Positions 31,745 through 43,051 of a DNA stretch of 60,000 bases are shown one piece after another. How positions within the stretch are numbered: position 1 is the first letter of the stretch; each line of letters starts with the position of its first letter. Source of the DNA: Diphasiastrum complanatum. Taxonomy: Eukaryota > Streptophyta > Lycopodiopsida > Lycopodiales > Lycopodiaceae. The notes below the pieces were generated by a model. It saw only the letters and a list, made by a program, of their open reading frames with translations. It was not told where the DNA came from and ran no database searches. Where the stretch lies: NCBI GenBank assembly GCA_029204225.1, contig CM055107.1:20529997-20589996 (forward strand), in the 5' to 3' direction. The translations under genes were made by a program, and so were the position numbers.

Positions 31745-34104
31745 CTATTTAACATAGAAAACTAGATGTTTAGTAAGCAATGTAAAAATTAACTAGATCT
31801 TATACATTAGATCTTGTCGAACTTGGTTCATCAAAAGTCAACATTTAGTTACTATAAGAAATAATAAAAGAATACAATTGTCAAACTTGTTTTGTCATCT
31901 AGCATTCTTTTTGTTGAGCTTCATTTTAGTAGTAATGAACATCTATAATCTTGACAAACCAACATTATCAATGTCCAAATGATTTTTTGTTTTAAAAACG
32001 ATTCTTGGTGAACTAAGTTCGTCAACTAGACATAGCTATAATTAAGTTTTCATTTCCATTTTAGTTAATCTTTCTTATATACTATAGCTTTTGTTGACAT
32101 GGTCCTTTCCACACAGCTATTATTTAGCAGATTGTCAAGAAAAATAGCCATCATAAGGCCCTTGGTACTTATAAATAACGATGACCTTATAATTATTACG
32201 ACAACACTTATGTTGTTTTTTGAGATAATCTCGGTGAACTTGGTTCGTCAATTGGACATGGTTATGATTTCATCGTTTTCATTCTATATCACAACCATAG
32301 GTAATGTTGACAATCTGAGTTCGTCAGCTATCACTTATAATAAAAACATTGCCATTAAATATAAAATGCTAATTATTTTTCACATGGTACCAAATAAATA
32401 GATATCATTTTACTATAAACAATTGTAAAATTTTAGTGTAATTGGTTGTTGAAATTTTTTGAAATCACTTCGTTAAAAAAAAGACAATGTAGCTATAATG
32501 TTAGATGTGGGCACTTTCATTGAAAGCAAGTGATGATTTTCAATATAGTATAAAAACAATATACTTTTATCAAGACAACAATCTAGTAAAAGTTCGTCAA
32601 CTAGACACAACTATAATTAAGTTTTCACTTCCATCCTATTCCTACAGCATTGGTATTGTTGATGAACTCGGTCCGTCAACTCTCATGCAATCCATCCTCT
32701 TGTGGATAAGAGGCCCTCATCTGATTTTTAGTGCTAATTTGACTGTTTCACTTTCCTCTTGCTTAATCTGTATGAAGCTGATGGGAATGATGTAATCATA
32801 GTTCCACTTATCTACAAGTGACTGCAAAGATATACATGGAAAGGGTGTGATGTATCATCAATGGCTTTTGAGAATGAGTGGCATAATGCATATTCCATTA
32901 TTTGATTTACGATTAGCAGCTGCCAAAACCATGGACACAACAAGACTTCACTTTTTTGACACAACTAAAAAATTTGATTAGCAGTCCTAGCATTCTGAGT
33001 TATTTGGCAATCGGAAAACCGAATAAAGAGAAATCAAGGATGATGGTCGATCCTATTGTCTGCAACTCAGCAACAGAAATTGGGAGAGCTGTCTATCATA
33101 AAATTTCAAAACAAATGATAAAGATTGGTCTGACTACCCTTTTTCAACAACTAACCAAAAACATTGTTCACCTCTCCTAGAAGTTTGGAGTTAGATTCCA
33201 CTTAGTTGTGCTAAAGGGCATTTCAGAAAATTTATAAGTAGTCAAAATCAAATGATAAACAGGTTCGAAGCATTCACATCAAAACTAAAGTCAAAGCAAC
33301 TCAAAAAAATCTTTTTTCATGTTTGTGCTAATCTTCCAACATGACTTAGACTTGAGCACTCACCCCAGGGAACAACAACAACTTTTTTGGACCTGCAAGA
33401 GATGAGGCTTGAAACTCGCTCCACCTCAAGTGTAATCAAAGCTCTAGCCTCCAACCAGGATGAAGACCTCCCAAAAGCTGATCTGCACAAAAAGTGGATG
33501 CACAATCACTGCTCATTGAAGTCCATTGAGAGATGAAACTCATTGTTTTAAATCTCAAATGTTCTATACCTGTACTTGGGCTACGAGTGGATATACAATC
33601 ACTACACCTCCCAAAAATGGATATGCACAAAGAGCTTGAAAAGAATGAAAACATTCCAAAAGAAGATACTGAACAACAAGCTCCAATGGGCTGCACCAAG
33701 AAATGCATTGGCAGCATTGCACATTGAACAAAAACTTGGCATTGATTGACGCTGCCATTTCTTCAGGTCTATCAAAACTCTCAGCCATGGGCATAATGAG
33801 CATTGATCCACACTGAGAACTCAGGAGGCACATCAATTATAAGCTAGTAGCTACTCCACCACAACTGAGAAGGAATCTGAGAGAGAGTGGAGTCAGCCGC
33901 GATGGTGAGAGAGGGAGGGTCTTACCGCCATGAGGACTGAGGATCAAGCTGCAAGCCCGGAGCTGAGGACTTAGGAGCACCCAAGTGAGAGAGAGGGATA
34001 CTCTCTCATTTGCTCATCTTCCTACTTGGTCTGAGGACATTGGTCCTTTGATAATCAATGAGTGAGCTAATTTACAATTAATCAGAGTATATCTGATAAG
34101 AATA
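31745..34104. other. AT-rich DNA with dispersed palindromes
   Basis: No convincing gene. Four copies of a GAAC-x-GGTTCRTCAA-type imperfect palindrome lie at about 31814, 32007, 32232 and 32661. Overlapping ORFs near 33436-33836 on both strands carry no known motif. Confidence 0.5.
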
Positions 34105-35140
34105 TTGTGAAAATACCTTTGTTGAGTAATAAATATTAGCCATCTTGCCCTGTCTCTGTGGATTTGAATGCCCAGATAGAAGTGCGTGCTAATTCTAGAT
34201 CGGTCATGAATTCGGAAGATAGCATTGTTGGAATTGGATGCTTACCCTCAAATCCATTCATTAATGAGCATCCTAAAAGCTGTACAAAGAATCCTCAAAT
34301 TTTTGAGTAGAAGATCAAAAAATCCAGTATCGGATTTTTTCGACCCAAGCCTTTTCCGACCCACTATACTCTTATCAAAGAGAAAAATTTTGACCCTGGG
34401 TCGAGTCGAATCGAATCTAACTTTTTCGACCCTGGTTCACTAAATTATCCGGATGTGTTCGACCTTGGATTGGGTCTAATTTATTCGGGCATTTTCAACC
34501 TTGGGAAATTCAACCCCCGATATATATTTTTGACCCCATGCATATTTTTGACCCAGTGTATATTTTTAGACCCTTTGTATAAAATTTGACCCATTGTAAA
34601 ACTCGATACTAGCGGCCGACCCAATGACCTGACATTGACAGTCCGCCTACTTTGTATATGTATTTATAGTTACAAGACGGTTATAATTAATGTAGCAATT
34701 AACATTCAATCCTAATTAGTTATAAATATTTTTAGTATATTAGTCAAGATAATCTTCATCAAGAAACTTCTTTTGATATATAGTATCTTCTGATGATTCT
34801 AATCTTTCAATCAGATATTCCGTTGCCAGTGTTATTACACACAACGATCAGCTGAAGTTATTACTTCATGTCATTGTACTCATTGTTGATATTAATCAGA
34901 GTGCAATTTTTTTTGTCTCACTACTGCTTTGTTCTATTGCGCATTTGTATGAATCATTCGTTTGAATTATTCTGCTGCTAACTGTGGCACTTCTGATCCA
35001 TCACTCGCTCAAACTTCCGCTGCCACTACCACCAATTTTCAACACATATGTTTGCATCTGTCACCAAACTTGTACTTTTGTTGAAAAGCAATGTGTCGTC
35101 AATGTACAAGATCATTTTAGCGCTTTAGATCTAATCACAA
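34105..35140 (-). pseudogene. D-type copia RT relic, split by a solo LTR
   Basis: Read on the minus strand, 35050-35140 encodes MILYIDDTLLFNKSTSLVTD, an RT catalytic box in YIDD form. 34105-34225 encodes the following SSEFMTDLELA and LGIQIHRDRAR-like region with frame breaks. The two parts are contiguous in the related relic at 49387-49560. The interruption is the LTR at 34226-35044. Element A cuts the relic at 35140. No other RT part is visible nearby. Confidence 0.65.
34226..35044 (+). repeat. Solo LTR of another element family
   Basis: 819 bp from TGTTGGAATTGG to CCAATTTTCAACA, with 5-bp inverted termini (TGTTG/CAACA). It sits exactly where the RT relic is interrupted. CAT is present on both sides, but a full 5-bp duplication is not clean. 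Between 34335 and 34610 it contains about ten degenerate TTTTCGACCC / TTTTTGACCC units. No internal element sequence adjoins it. Strand is a guess. Confidence 0.65.
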
Positions 35141-35831
35141 TGTGAAAAGTACAGTACTAAGGACCATAAATGGATCTTTGAATGATCCACAAGGTGATTG
35201 TATGCTTGTTAAACAATCTATCAGAAACTAGTCATCAGAAAACAAGATCTAGTTTAGCAGCTTGATAGGAAACAAGTAGAGACAATCAAAGCATTGATCA
35301 AATAGTCTAATCCAACTCCACACGTGTGGAAATAAGGCTGTAATATGGCCTGTAGACAGTGTTTACAAAGTGCCAAAGCTGGGTTTCATTGGAAATCAAG
35401 AGTAATCACCATACAATGAGAGGAAACTCGAGTTTCTCCTTGAGGCTCCAAAAAGTTTCTTTCTTCTCACTATGGAGAATGGGAATACATAGTAAAACAC
35501 ACTTCCTTTGCAAAGTTAGGTGAAAACCCAGCATGTAATAAGGAAGTAGACTCCACTTTCTTGCCCTAATGTGAAAACCCTAGCCTAGATCCAAGAGTCA
35601 TGCTTGGTAGGTGCATGGTAGGTACAAATCTCATCATAAATCATGGTCTAGATCCTACAAAGTAGGAATCACTACCAAATAGACACAACCACTCCTCTTG
35701 ACTCGTGGTAACCTACTTTAGGTGTGTATGTACAAGTGGCACTTTGGCCATTCAAGTAACCAACAAACAATATTGACAAAATGTACAATATTCTACATGG
35801 CTAGATTTGCCAATGTAGGCAATTTTTCACA
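35141..35831 (-). repeat. A 3' LTR
   Basis: 691 bp, TGTGAAAAGTAC to CAATTTTTCACA, followed by CTCCTCCTCAAA, the complement of the purine tract. Roughly ten substitutions and an 8-bp indel (AAAGTAGG, absent from the other LTR) distinguish it from the 5' LTR. It contains TCCACACGTGTGGA (35318-35331). Confidence 0.95.
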
Positions 35832-36548
35832 CTCCTCCTCAAATCTAGCCTTGGAGATCACAATGCTTTTATCAATAACTCCAATTGAAGATCTAAGCTT
35901 GACAAATGAATCTTTAGGTAAAGGTTTAGTAAACAAATCAGCCAAGCAACTTGATGATGGCACGTGTTGGAGCTTGATCTCTTTAGCTTGCACTTTTTCC
36001 CTCACGAAATGATGAGCAATTTCGATGTGTTTGCTCCTTGCATGGAATGTAGGATTAGTTGCAAGTGATTGGGCTGATTGGTTGTCACAATAGATGATAG
36101 GGATCTCCTCCTCCATGACATGAAGCTCCACCAATAGCCTTTTGAGCCACAAGACCTCCTTGCATGTTGATGTCAAGGCCTTGTAATCGGATTCTGTGGA
36201 AGATAGGGAGATGGTATCTTGCTTTTTGGAAAGCCATGATACTACTCCATCACATAGAAAGGTGGAAAAGGCACTTGTTGATCTTCTATCCACTTTGTCA
36301 CCTGCAAAATCCGAGTCACTATAGGCTCTTAAGCCAAGATTAGTTTCTCTATACAAAATACCAAAATTCTTAGTGAATGAAATGTATCTAAGAACTCTTT
36401 TGGCCATCTTCCAATGTGAAACTAGAGGAGTTTGCATGAATTGGCTTAACTTTCCAACACTATAACTAAGATTAGGTCTAGTTATAGTTCAATAGATCAA
36501 GGAGCCAATAAGCCTTCTATATAATGTGATGTCCTCAAAGGATGCTTC
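35793..36548 (-). pseudogene. A RNase H and RT C-terminal part
   Basis: The open frame 35793-36437 encodes Ty1-type RNase H: SHWKMAKRVLRYISFTKN, AYSDSDFAGDKVDRRST, SSTESDYKALT, IIYCDNQSAQSLATNPTFHA and SKHIEIAHHFVREK. Between 36438 and 36548 the connection-domain sequence continues (ITLYRRLIGSLI-like) with a stop. It is cut at 36548 by the B2 LTR. The reading frame ends 39 nt inside the 3' LTR. It lacks the RT core and so is not functional by itself. Confidence 0.85.
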
Positions 36549-37202
36549 TGTGAAAAATACAGATCCTAAGTGGATCTAAACTCCAAGATCATTGGCTTGA
36601 ATGCTTGCAGTCCAAACTACATAAGCTAGGAATTGGCAACACATTCTATGCTACCTAGAATGCAAAGAACTTGATCAAAAAGCATTTATCACAAATGGAA
36701 ACTTCCATAAACATCAAGTGCGGCCCAAAATAGCATTATACAGTCCATAATACATCAGCCTACCACTTTTGGAAAGCACCTAAGATCATACACAATAGCT
36801 TGAAGACAATACACACAACAATGCTCTCAATGGAGGAAGAAACAATGACAATGATCTATTGATCTCAATGAAGCATACAAAAGGTTTCTCCAACCTGTTC
36901 TCCACGAATTTCAGCCTAATATAGGTGAGAGAGATGACTCTCTCTCCTCTCTCTAGAACTTAGGACCCAATTTTAGGACACCAATAACCTAAAATAGCCA
37001 ATTTTGGCCTATATGTCCAAATAACATGATTTTAGTGTCATTTAGAAGGTCCCGAAGTTTGAGACTTCTTCAACATGAAATATATACTAGAATATAAGTA
37101 TCTAGGTCTCTTTCACACGTGTGAAAGGTTAGATCCAAAACTATGTACAAAAATTGCCAATTTAGGCCTCAAACTAGCTAGGAAATGTTGACAATTTTCA
37201 CA
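36549..37202 (-). repeat. B2 3' LTR
   Basis: 654 bp, TGTGAAAA to TTTTCACA, then CTCCCTCTTC (purine-tract complement). The first ~240 bp are almost identical to the B1 LTR. The remainder is clearly diverged. The palindrome TTTCACACGTGTGAAA is at 37111-37126. Confidence 0.93.
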
Positions 37203-37215
37203 CTCCCTCTTCAAC

Positions 37216-38511
37216 TTAACTTGCTAGTTTTACAACACTACTTTGCTCCAACCTAAGAATGATCTCCATCATGATGATAGATCTCTTTTCAAGTGTTCTA
37301 ATATGTACAATATGAAGTACAACATAATTGATATAGATAATAGTGCCCATATAGGATGCTTCACTATTTCTTACATCAATTTTACATAGAATGGTGAACA
37401 AGATACATGTAAAAGAACATAGAATAACAATGAAAGGATTCCTCCATGTATCCACCTTTGAGTTCTCTGTAAAACAGCAGCAAACAAGTTGTAAGTGAAA
37501 GTAACCAACAGGTGTTTGCATGCCTCGTCCACATTCCACTATGCCCATAGTGAATGCACCATGTATCTCCATGAATGAACCTCCATCACCACCTTGCCTT
37601 TGTAGATCTCCAATCCACGAAAGCCCTTGAGTGAATGAATGCCAAAATGATGTGTTCTCTATTCCATTTGAATGAGCAAAACCTGAACTTGAAATACTTG
37701 AAGTATCTCCACAAGATTTGCATATAACGCTTGATCCTACATTGTCAACAATTTGCCAATTTGCCAACACTAGGATGCTAGATCTTGAACTTTGCTCAAA
37801 AGTAAACATATTGACCACTTCCATATCTTTTGAGATTTGAATGAATGCATGTACTTGATCATAAAAACCAGCAATGATAACTATTCCATCTCCAAGATCC
37901 AAAAGATGCAAAACTGTGGAACTAGTTTCATTGAATTTTGACAATTCCAACACATTGACATGACAATGTTCATACATGAGATTAAACAAGTAAGGTAGAG
38001 TAAAAGGACACTTCCTTGCTGCTCCAAGAACCTTACTTGAACCTTCAAGGACCTGTAAAAATAGATCCAAGATGCTTTGCCCATGTGGCTCCCCTTTCAT
38101 GCTTTTGACTAGCTTCCAATTGCTACTTGCCTCTTGGTGTTGATGAAGCAATTCAAGATCAACATCTTGATCTTCCAATAAAACATCAAGGACTTTGCAT
38201 TTATAAACATCTTCAGATCTGAACCTCTGAAGATACTCCCTCTCAAACACATGATTAACATCCCACAAGATCTCATCATTGCTTGATTTCAACCTTTCAC
38301 TATAGTTAGTGAAAACAATGTCACCATCATAAACCAAAAGATAGATTTCTACACTTCTATCCAACATGAAGTAGAGTAGATGAAGTTGAGTATCAAACCT
38401 AATAAAACCAGCCCATTTGAGCTCAAACCAAACCTCAACGAGATTTTTCCTTGCCTTGAAGAAATTGCCACTTGAGTTGCTCCATGTAAATATCTTCTTC
38501 AAGATCACCAT
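37216..38511 (-). CDS. B2 ORF2, degenerate RT-derived protein
   Basis: 431 residues, colinear with the C-terminal ~410 residues of B1 ORF2 at about 80% identity by eye and open throughout. VWFELKWAGFIRFDTQLHLL corresponds to the RT block before the catalytic box, and LLVYDGDIVFTNYSE to the LLVYVDDIVFTG box, with the Asp pair altered. It overlaps the gag-pol frame by 77 nt in another frame. The first ~20 residues come from translating the RT coding strand out of frame, so the methionine at 38511 is doubtful. It contains DLGDGIVIIAGFYDQVH and a C-terminal hydrophobic stretch (VILCSFTCILFTILCKI). No known function, and polymerase activity is not expected. Confidence 0.6.
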   Translation of the reverse strand: MVILKKIFTWSNSSGNFFKARKNLVEVWFELKWAGFIRFDTQLHLLYFMLDRSVEIYLLVYDGDIVFTNYSERLKSSNDEILWDVNHVFEREYLQRFRSEDVYKCKVLDVLLEDQDVDLELLHQHQEASSNWKLVKSMKGEPHGQSILDLFLQVLEGSSKVLGAARKCPFTLPYLFNLMYEHCHVNVLELSKFNETSSTVLHLLDLGDGIVIIAGFYDQVHAFIQISKDMEVVNMFTFEQSSRSSILVLANWQIVDNVGSSVICKSCGDTSSISSSGFAHSNGIENTSFWHSFTQGLSWIGDLQRQGGDGGSFMEIHGAFTMGIVECGRGMQTPVGYFHLQLVCCCFTENSKVDTWRNPFIVILCSFTCILFTILCKIDVRNSEASYMGTIIYINYVVLHIVHIRTLEKRSIIMMEIILRLEQSSVVKLAS

Positions 38512-41245
38512 TCAAGAAGGCATTAGTAACATCCATTTGCCACATATCCCAATCATAAAGAGTTGCAAGAGAGATTAGGATTCGAATAGTTACCATCTTT
38601 GCCACGGGTGCAAAGGTCTCATCATAGTCAATACCATATTCTTGAGCATACCCCTTTGCCACCAACCTTGCCTTGTACTTGTTGATTGATCCATCTTGAT
38701 TTGTCTTGATCTTGAAGATCCACTTACAACCAATTGCCTTCTTGTCCTTTGGAAGCTTTACCAACCTCCATGTGTTGCTTTTGATGAGTGCTTGATGCTC
38801 ATGATCCATGGCTTGGATCCATTCCTTCTTTTGAATTGCTTCACCTACACAAGTTGGTTCATCAAAAGAGGTAAGAAAAGCAAGGTTAGAGTTGTCCACC
38901 ACTTGCTTTCCTTTTTCATCATAGGTTAGCCTTGATGGCTTAGCCCTTTGCCTTTGAGTCTTCCTTGAAGTTTGCTTTGGAGTGGCATCTCCATCTTCAT
39001 CCAAGACATCTTGCACATCATGATGATTAGTAGGCACATCAACATCAACATCAACAACATTGGAAACATTCTCTTCATGAAAGATGACATCCCTACTTAT
39101 GACAACTTTCTTTGTAGAAGGAATGTACACTTTGTAAGCCTTGCTTACTTCACTATAGCCAACAAACACACCCTTCTTTGATGAAGGATCTTCTTTAGTT
39201 CTATCATCAAGTGTGATATTGACAAAACATGTACATCCAAAGATCCTACAATGCTTGACACTCGGCCTTCTACCATAAAGAACCTCATGAGGAGTTTTAC
39301 CATCCAAGGAAGCACTTGTCCATCTATTACATAGATAGTTAGCACATGCTAAAGCTTCCCCCCAAAAAGACTTAGCAAGATTAGCATGTAGTCTCATTGC
39401 CTTGGCACATTCACAAAGGGTTCTATTCTTCCTCTCGGCCACTCCATTCTGTTGTGGAGTCCTAGGACTAGACATCTCCCTCTTAATCCCATGTGCTATA
39501 CAAAAGTCTTTGAACCTATTTGAGGTGTATTCCCCTCCATTATCAGATCTTAAGCATTTGATCTTTGTATTGAATTGGTTTTCCATTTCATTCTTGAACT
39601 TGACAAATGCAGCAAACACTTCATCCTTACTTTTAAGAAGATAGATCCAAGTATACCTACTAAAGTCATCAATGAAAGTTGCATACATCTTTGCCCCACC
39701 ATTGCTAGTTGTACTAGAAGAATGAATATCAGAATGCACAAGTTGAAAAGCTTCTTTAGATCTAGAAGTAGATCTAGAATAAGCAAGTCTATGAGATTTG
39801 GACAAGGCACAATGTTCACAAACACTATTGTTTGCAACAAGACTTTTAGGGAGACCAAGAACAAGCTCTTTCTTTGCCATTACCTCCAAAGATTTGAAGT
39901 TGGGATGGCCCAACCTCTTGTGCCAAACTTCTTGGTTTGTCAATTGCTCCCTAGCCATACATCCTTCATGATTAGAGATCACACATGCATCAAGCTTGAA
40001 AAGTTTACCATGCCTCCTACCTTGAGCAATCAAGGATCCACATTTACTTATCAAACATGCATCTCCAATGAACTCCACATCAAGTCCTTTGTCAATCATT
40101 TGACTTACACTAAGCAAATTCTTAGTGATTGAAGGAATGTACAAAACATTTTCAAGATTTGCTTTCCTATTTGTTGAAAGGGAAATAGGAATAGTGCCTA
40201 TGCCTTTGATGTCACATTGACCATCATTTGCAGTGTAGATGATGTTACCTTCTCCCTCATAAGACAATAAGGATGTAAAGTATTCCTTATGTCTTGTCAT
40301 GTGAGATGAGGCTCCACTATCAATCCACCAAGGATCATTATCATCTATGTTGGCTAACAAACTTGAAGTCATAACAAGTGATTCACATGTGTTATGTTCT
40401 TCCTCATCTATTGTAAGATTTCCTTGCCTCTCTCCTTGCTCTCTTTTCTTCTTATAACATTCATTTGCAAAATGACCTTTTATCCCACAATAAAAGCACT
40501 TGAACTTTGACTTATTGTTCTTAGTAGAAGAGGAAGAGGAAGAGTGATCATCATGATCAAAGTTACCACCTTTGGACCATTTCCCTTTGCCTTTACCTTT
40601 GCCCTTGAATTTGCCTTTTGTGAAGAAAGCCTCTTCACCTCCACCTTGCAAGGATGCACCATCAAGCTTTGATTGCAACCTATGTTCTTCAGCCAATAAG
40701 ATTTCTTGCAAGTCAACCACACTTGGCAAGACTCTTTGAATGGCAAAACTTTGCACAAGTTTAGCATGTTCATTTAGCAAACCATTCAACATAACTTGGA
40801 CTATTTCACCATCTTTTATGTTCTCATCAATGCATGCTAAATCATCACTTAGGGACTTAACTCTCAAGATAAATGCATGAGCACTTTCACCCTCTCTTTG
40901 CCTACTAGAAAATATTTGTCTCCTTAGGGTCAATACCCTAGATGTGGACTTTGATTCAAAGAGCTTCTTTAAGGCATTCCATGCCTCACTTGCACTTTGA
41001 CACTTTCCAACTTCCTTGAGAAGTTCATTTGTAACATTCATTTTAATGATATGAAGAGCCCTTTTGGCCTTCTTATCAAACCTTTGTTGCTCTTGAAGTG
41101 TGAGAGGTCTCTCTTCAATTTCTGCAACTATGTCCATGAGTTCATTCAACTCAAGTAAGGACTCCATCCTCACTTTCCAAGTAGAGTAGTTTGATGAACT
41201 CAACCTTTCACTAGACTCTAGCATGATCCCACCATTGGAAGCCAT
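38435..41245 (-). CDS. B2 gag-protease-integrase polyprotein ending early in RT
   Basis: 936-residue open frame. Gag starts MASNGG with YSTWKVRMESLLELNELM. A zinc knuckle CFYCGIKGHFANEC follows. The protease has WWIDSGASSHM. The pre-integrase region has WHKRLGHPN and CEHCALSKSH. The integrase core has HSDIH, SDNGGEY and GVAERKN (D-D-E triad), then the tail HCRIFGCTCFVNI. RT begins normally (GCKWIFKI, FAPVAKMVTIRILISLA, QMDVTNAFLNGDLEEDIYMEQ). The normal PQGF block is replaced by LKWQFLQGKEKSR and a stop. B1 has the same LKWQ junction, so the change predates both copies. Protease and integrase could be active; RT could not. Confidence 0.88.
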   Translation of the reverse strand: MASNGGIMLESSERLSSSNYSTWKVRMESLLELNELMDIVAEIEERPLTLQEQQRFDKKAKRALHIIKMNVTNELLKEVGKCQSASEAWNALKKLFESKSTSRVLTLRRQIFSSRQREGESAHAFILRVKSLSDDLACIDENIKDGEIVQVMLNGLLNEHAKLVQSFAIQRVLPSVVDLQEILLAEEHRLQSKLDGASLQGGGEEAFFTKGKFKGKGKGKGKWSKGGNFDHDDHSSSSSSTKNNKSKFKCFYCGIKGHFANECYKKKREQGERQGNLTIDEEEHNTCESLVMTSSLLANIDDNDPWWIDSGASSHMTRHKEYFTSLLSYEGEGNIIYTANDGQCDIKGIGTIPISLSTNRKANLENVLYIPSITKNLLSVSQMIDKGLDVEFIGDACLISKCGSLIAQGRRHGKLFKLDACVISNHEGCMAREQLTNQEVWHKRLGHPNFKSLEVMAKKELVLGLPKSLVANNSVCEHCALSKSHRLAYSRSTSRSKEAFQLVHSDIHSSSTTSNGGAKMYATFIDDFSRYTWIYLLKSKDEVFAAFVKFKNEMENQFNTKIKCLRSDNGGEYTSNRFKDFCIAHGIKREMSSPRTPQQNGVAERKNRTLCECAKAMRLHANLAKSFWGEALACANYLCNRWTSASLDGKTPHEVLYGRRPSVKHCRIFGCTCFVNITLDDRTKEDPSSKKGVFVGYSEVSKAYKVYIPSTKKVVISRDVIFHEENVSNVVDVDVDVPTNHHDVQDVLDEDGDATPKQTSRKTQRQRAKPSRLTYDEKGKQVVDNSNLAFLTSFDEPTCVGEAIQKKEWIQAMDHEHQALIKSNTWRLVKLPKDKKAIGCKWIFKIKTNQDGSINKYKARLVAKGYAQEYGIDYDETFAPVAKMVTIRILISLATLYDWDMWQMDVTNAFLNGDLEEDIYMEQLKWQFLQGKEKSR

Positions 41246-42417
41246 GATTCTAATGTTTCTTCAACTTTTAGGTTCTGTCCTAAAGCACTTAGCACTCACT
41301 TTTCTCTCAAAAAATGATAGATAAAGAGATCTATGAAGATTTAGGACCCTAAAACACTTCTATCTTGAACCTAGATGGTTTCCAAGCATAGAAAGGAAGA
41401 TTGAAACACATGCAACACTTTGCACACACTAAGAATGGATTACAAAATCAAACCAACCTGAACACACTCTTGCTTAAGCTCTCAAACTTTCCAGCAAGTG
41501 ACCAAATCAAGTTATGGTGTGAAGAGTTACTTGCATTCTTAGAAAATACCCAAAACTAGGATGCCAAGATTACCTAGTAATGAACAAACTTGATCAACAT
41601 ATGATCAACACACTAAGATATTGATTCAACCTGTAAAACCACATGTAAACCACACTTCTAAAAGTTTATAAACTCCAGCAAGTGATAAATACAAGATTTA
41701 GAGGTGAATGAATGAGCACACTTAGTGAATCACAAGACTAGCTTCACTATCTTGTCAAATCTTGGTGTTTAGATGTAGATCTAAGATCACTTCACATGAG
41801 AATGTTCCTCAACCTGTTAAGAACCTGAAAACACACTTGCATAATGGTTAACACCTTCCAGCAAATGCTCCAATCAAATTACATAAGGAGAGTTACTTAC
41901 ATGCTCAACAAAGTACACCAAAATTTATGCCAAAATTGATGACAATCTTTACAATATGCTCTTCACAATGGAGCTTACAATATGTTCACCCAAAAAAGGG
42001 GATCTTTCATCCAAATGGGAGCTTTGCTCAGCCTTTAGGAGAATTACAACTCACTCAAAAGAGCATTTGTCATCCACTTAAGGAGAAGTTTCATCCACTT
42101 AAGGAGAGTGTTCATCCAAGAATGGAGATTGTCAACAATAGGATTGAAAAGAACATTGTTAGTATTGAATATGCACAAGCCTCACAATCACAAATGATTA
42201 GGTGTTATGATCTGATCCAAAATAGTTTCTTTTCAGCCTCTGATCTTCAATAGACCTGAAATATGCTTTTGATCCACAAGTTCAACTCACAAAACAAAGG
42301 TTAGTAAGATTTGATCAACAAAGCAATGCAAAATCATGCTAGAACTTGATCAAACATCCAAATATCACCAAAAATGGAATACTTACTGTAAATAGAAGCC
42401 AACCAGCTCTAATACCA
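41246..42417 (-). other. B2 leader and primer-binding site
   Basis: About 1.16 kb of noncoding leader, nearly identical to the B1 leader from about 41390 onward. The primer site at 42406-42417 reads GCTCTAATACCA, i.e. TGGTATTAGAGC, one mismatch from the initiator-Met tRNA complement kept in B1. Confidence 0.8.
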
Positions 42418-42697
42418 TGTGAAAAATACAGATCCTAAGTGGATCTAAACTCCAAGATCATTGGCTTGAATGCTTGCACTCCAAACTACATAAGCTAGGA
42501 ATTGGCAACACATTCTATGCTACCTAGAATGCAAAGAACTTGATCAAAAAGCATTTATCACAAATGGAAACTTCCATAAACATCAAGTGCGGCCCAAAAT
42601 AGCATTATACAGTCCATAATACATCAGCCTACCACTTTTGGAAAGCACCTAAGATCATACACAATAGCTTGAAGACAATACACACAACAATGCTCTC
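42418..42697 (-). repeat. B2 5' LTR, truncated
   Basis: The first 280 displayed bases match the B2 3' LTR with about one mismatch, then stop at AATGCTCTC, and A's RT sequence begins. The missing part is the element's U3 end, including the terminus TTTTCACA. Confidence 0.9.
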
Positions 42698-43051
42698 TTC
42701 CTCCAAATAACCATTGAGGAATGCATTTGTGAAGTCAAGTTGGAATAGCTCCCAATTGAAGGTTGTAGCAAGACTAATGATCAACCTGATAGTAACAAGC
42801 TTAGCCACAGGAGCAAAAGTCTCATCATAGTCAATGCCTTTGGTTTGTAAAAAACCTTTGGCAACAAGCCTAGCTCTATGCTTGCTTATTGATTCATCTT
42901 GATTATACTTCAATCTAAACACCCACTTGCAATCAAGAGGTTTCTTCCCTTGAGGAAGATCCACAAGATCCCAAGTATGATTCTCAATAAGAGCATCATA
43001 CTCTACTTGCATAGCATCCATCCAACTTTTAGACTTACAAGCATCTTCATA
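42698..43051 (-). pseudogene. A RT N-terminal fragment
   Basis: In phase with the gag-integrase frame but separated by a TGA at 43052-43054. It encodes KSWMDAMQVEYDALIENHTW, GCKWVFRLKYNQDESISKHR, FAPVAKLVTIRLIISLA, QLDFTNAFLNGYLEEE, then is cut by the B2 LTR remnant. The rest of RT up to ITLYRRLIG is absent from the window. Confidence 0.85.

Larger units (their letters stand above)
36549..42697 (-). mobile_element. Copia element B2, nested in A, with truncated 5' LTR
   Basis: Contains a full 3' LTR (36549-37202), the altered RT-like ORF, gag-protease-integrase, leader, primer site and only 280 bp of the 5' LTR (42418-42697). The far end of that LTR and the adjoining A RT segment are missing, so a deletion removed the outer junction and no target duplication remains. 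Host sequence on both sides is element A. Confidence 0.9.

Noticed and set aside
33436-33836. Overlapping frames of 60-93 codons on both strands
   Set aside because: They overlap in several frames, contain no recognisable motif and look like chance openings.
39575-40132. 185-codon plus-strand frame (and similar ones at 44547-45050, 43118-43531 and 24106-24408)
   Set aside because: These are antisense shadows of gag-integrase coding sequence.
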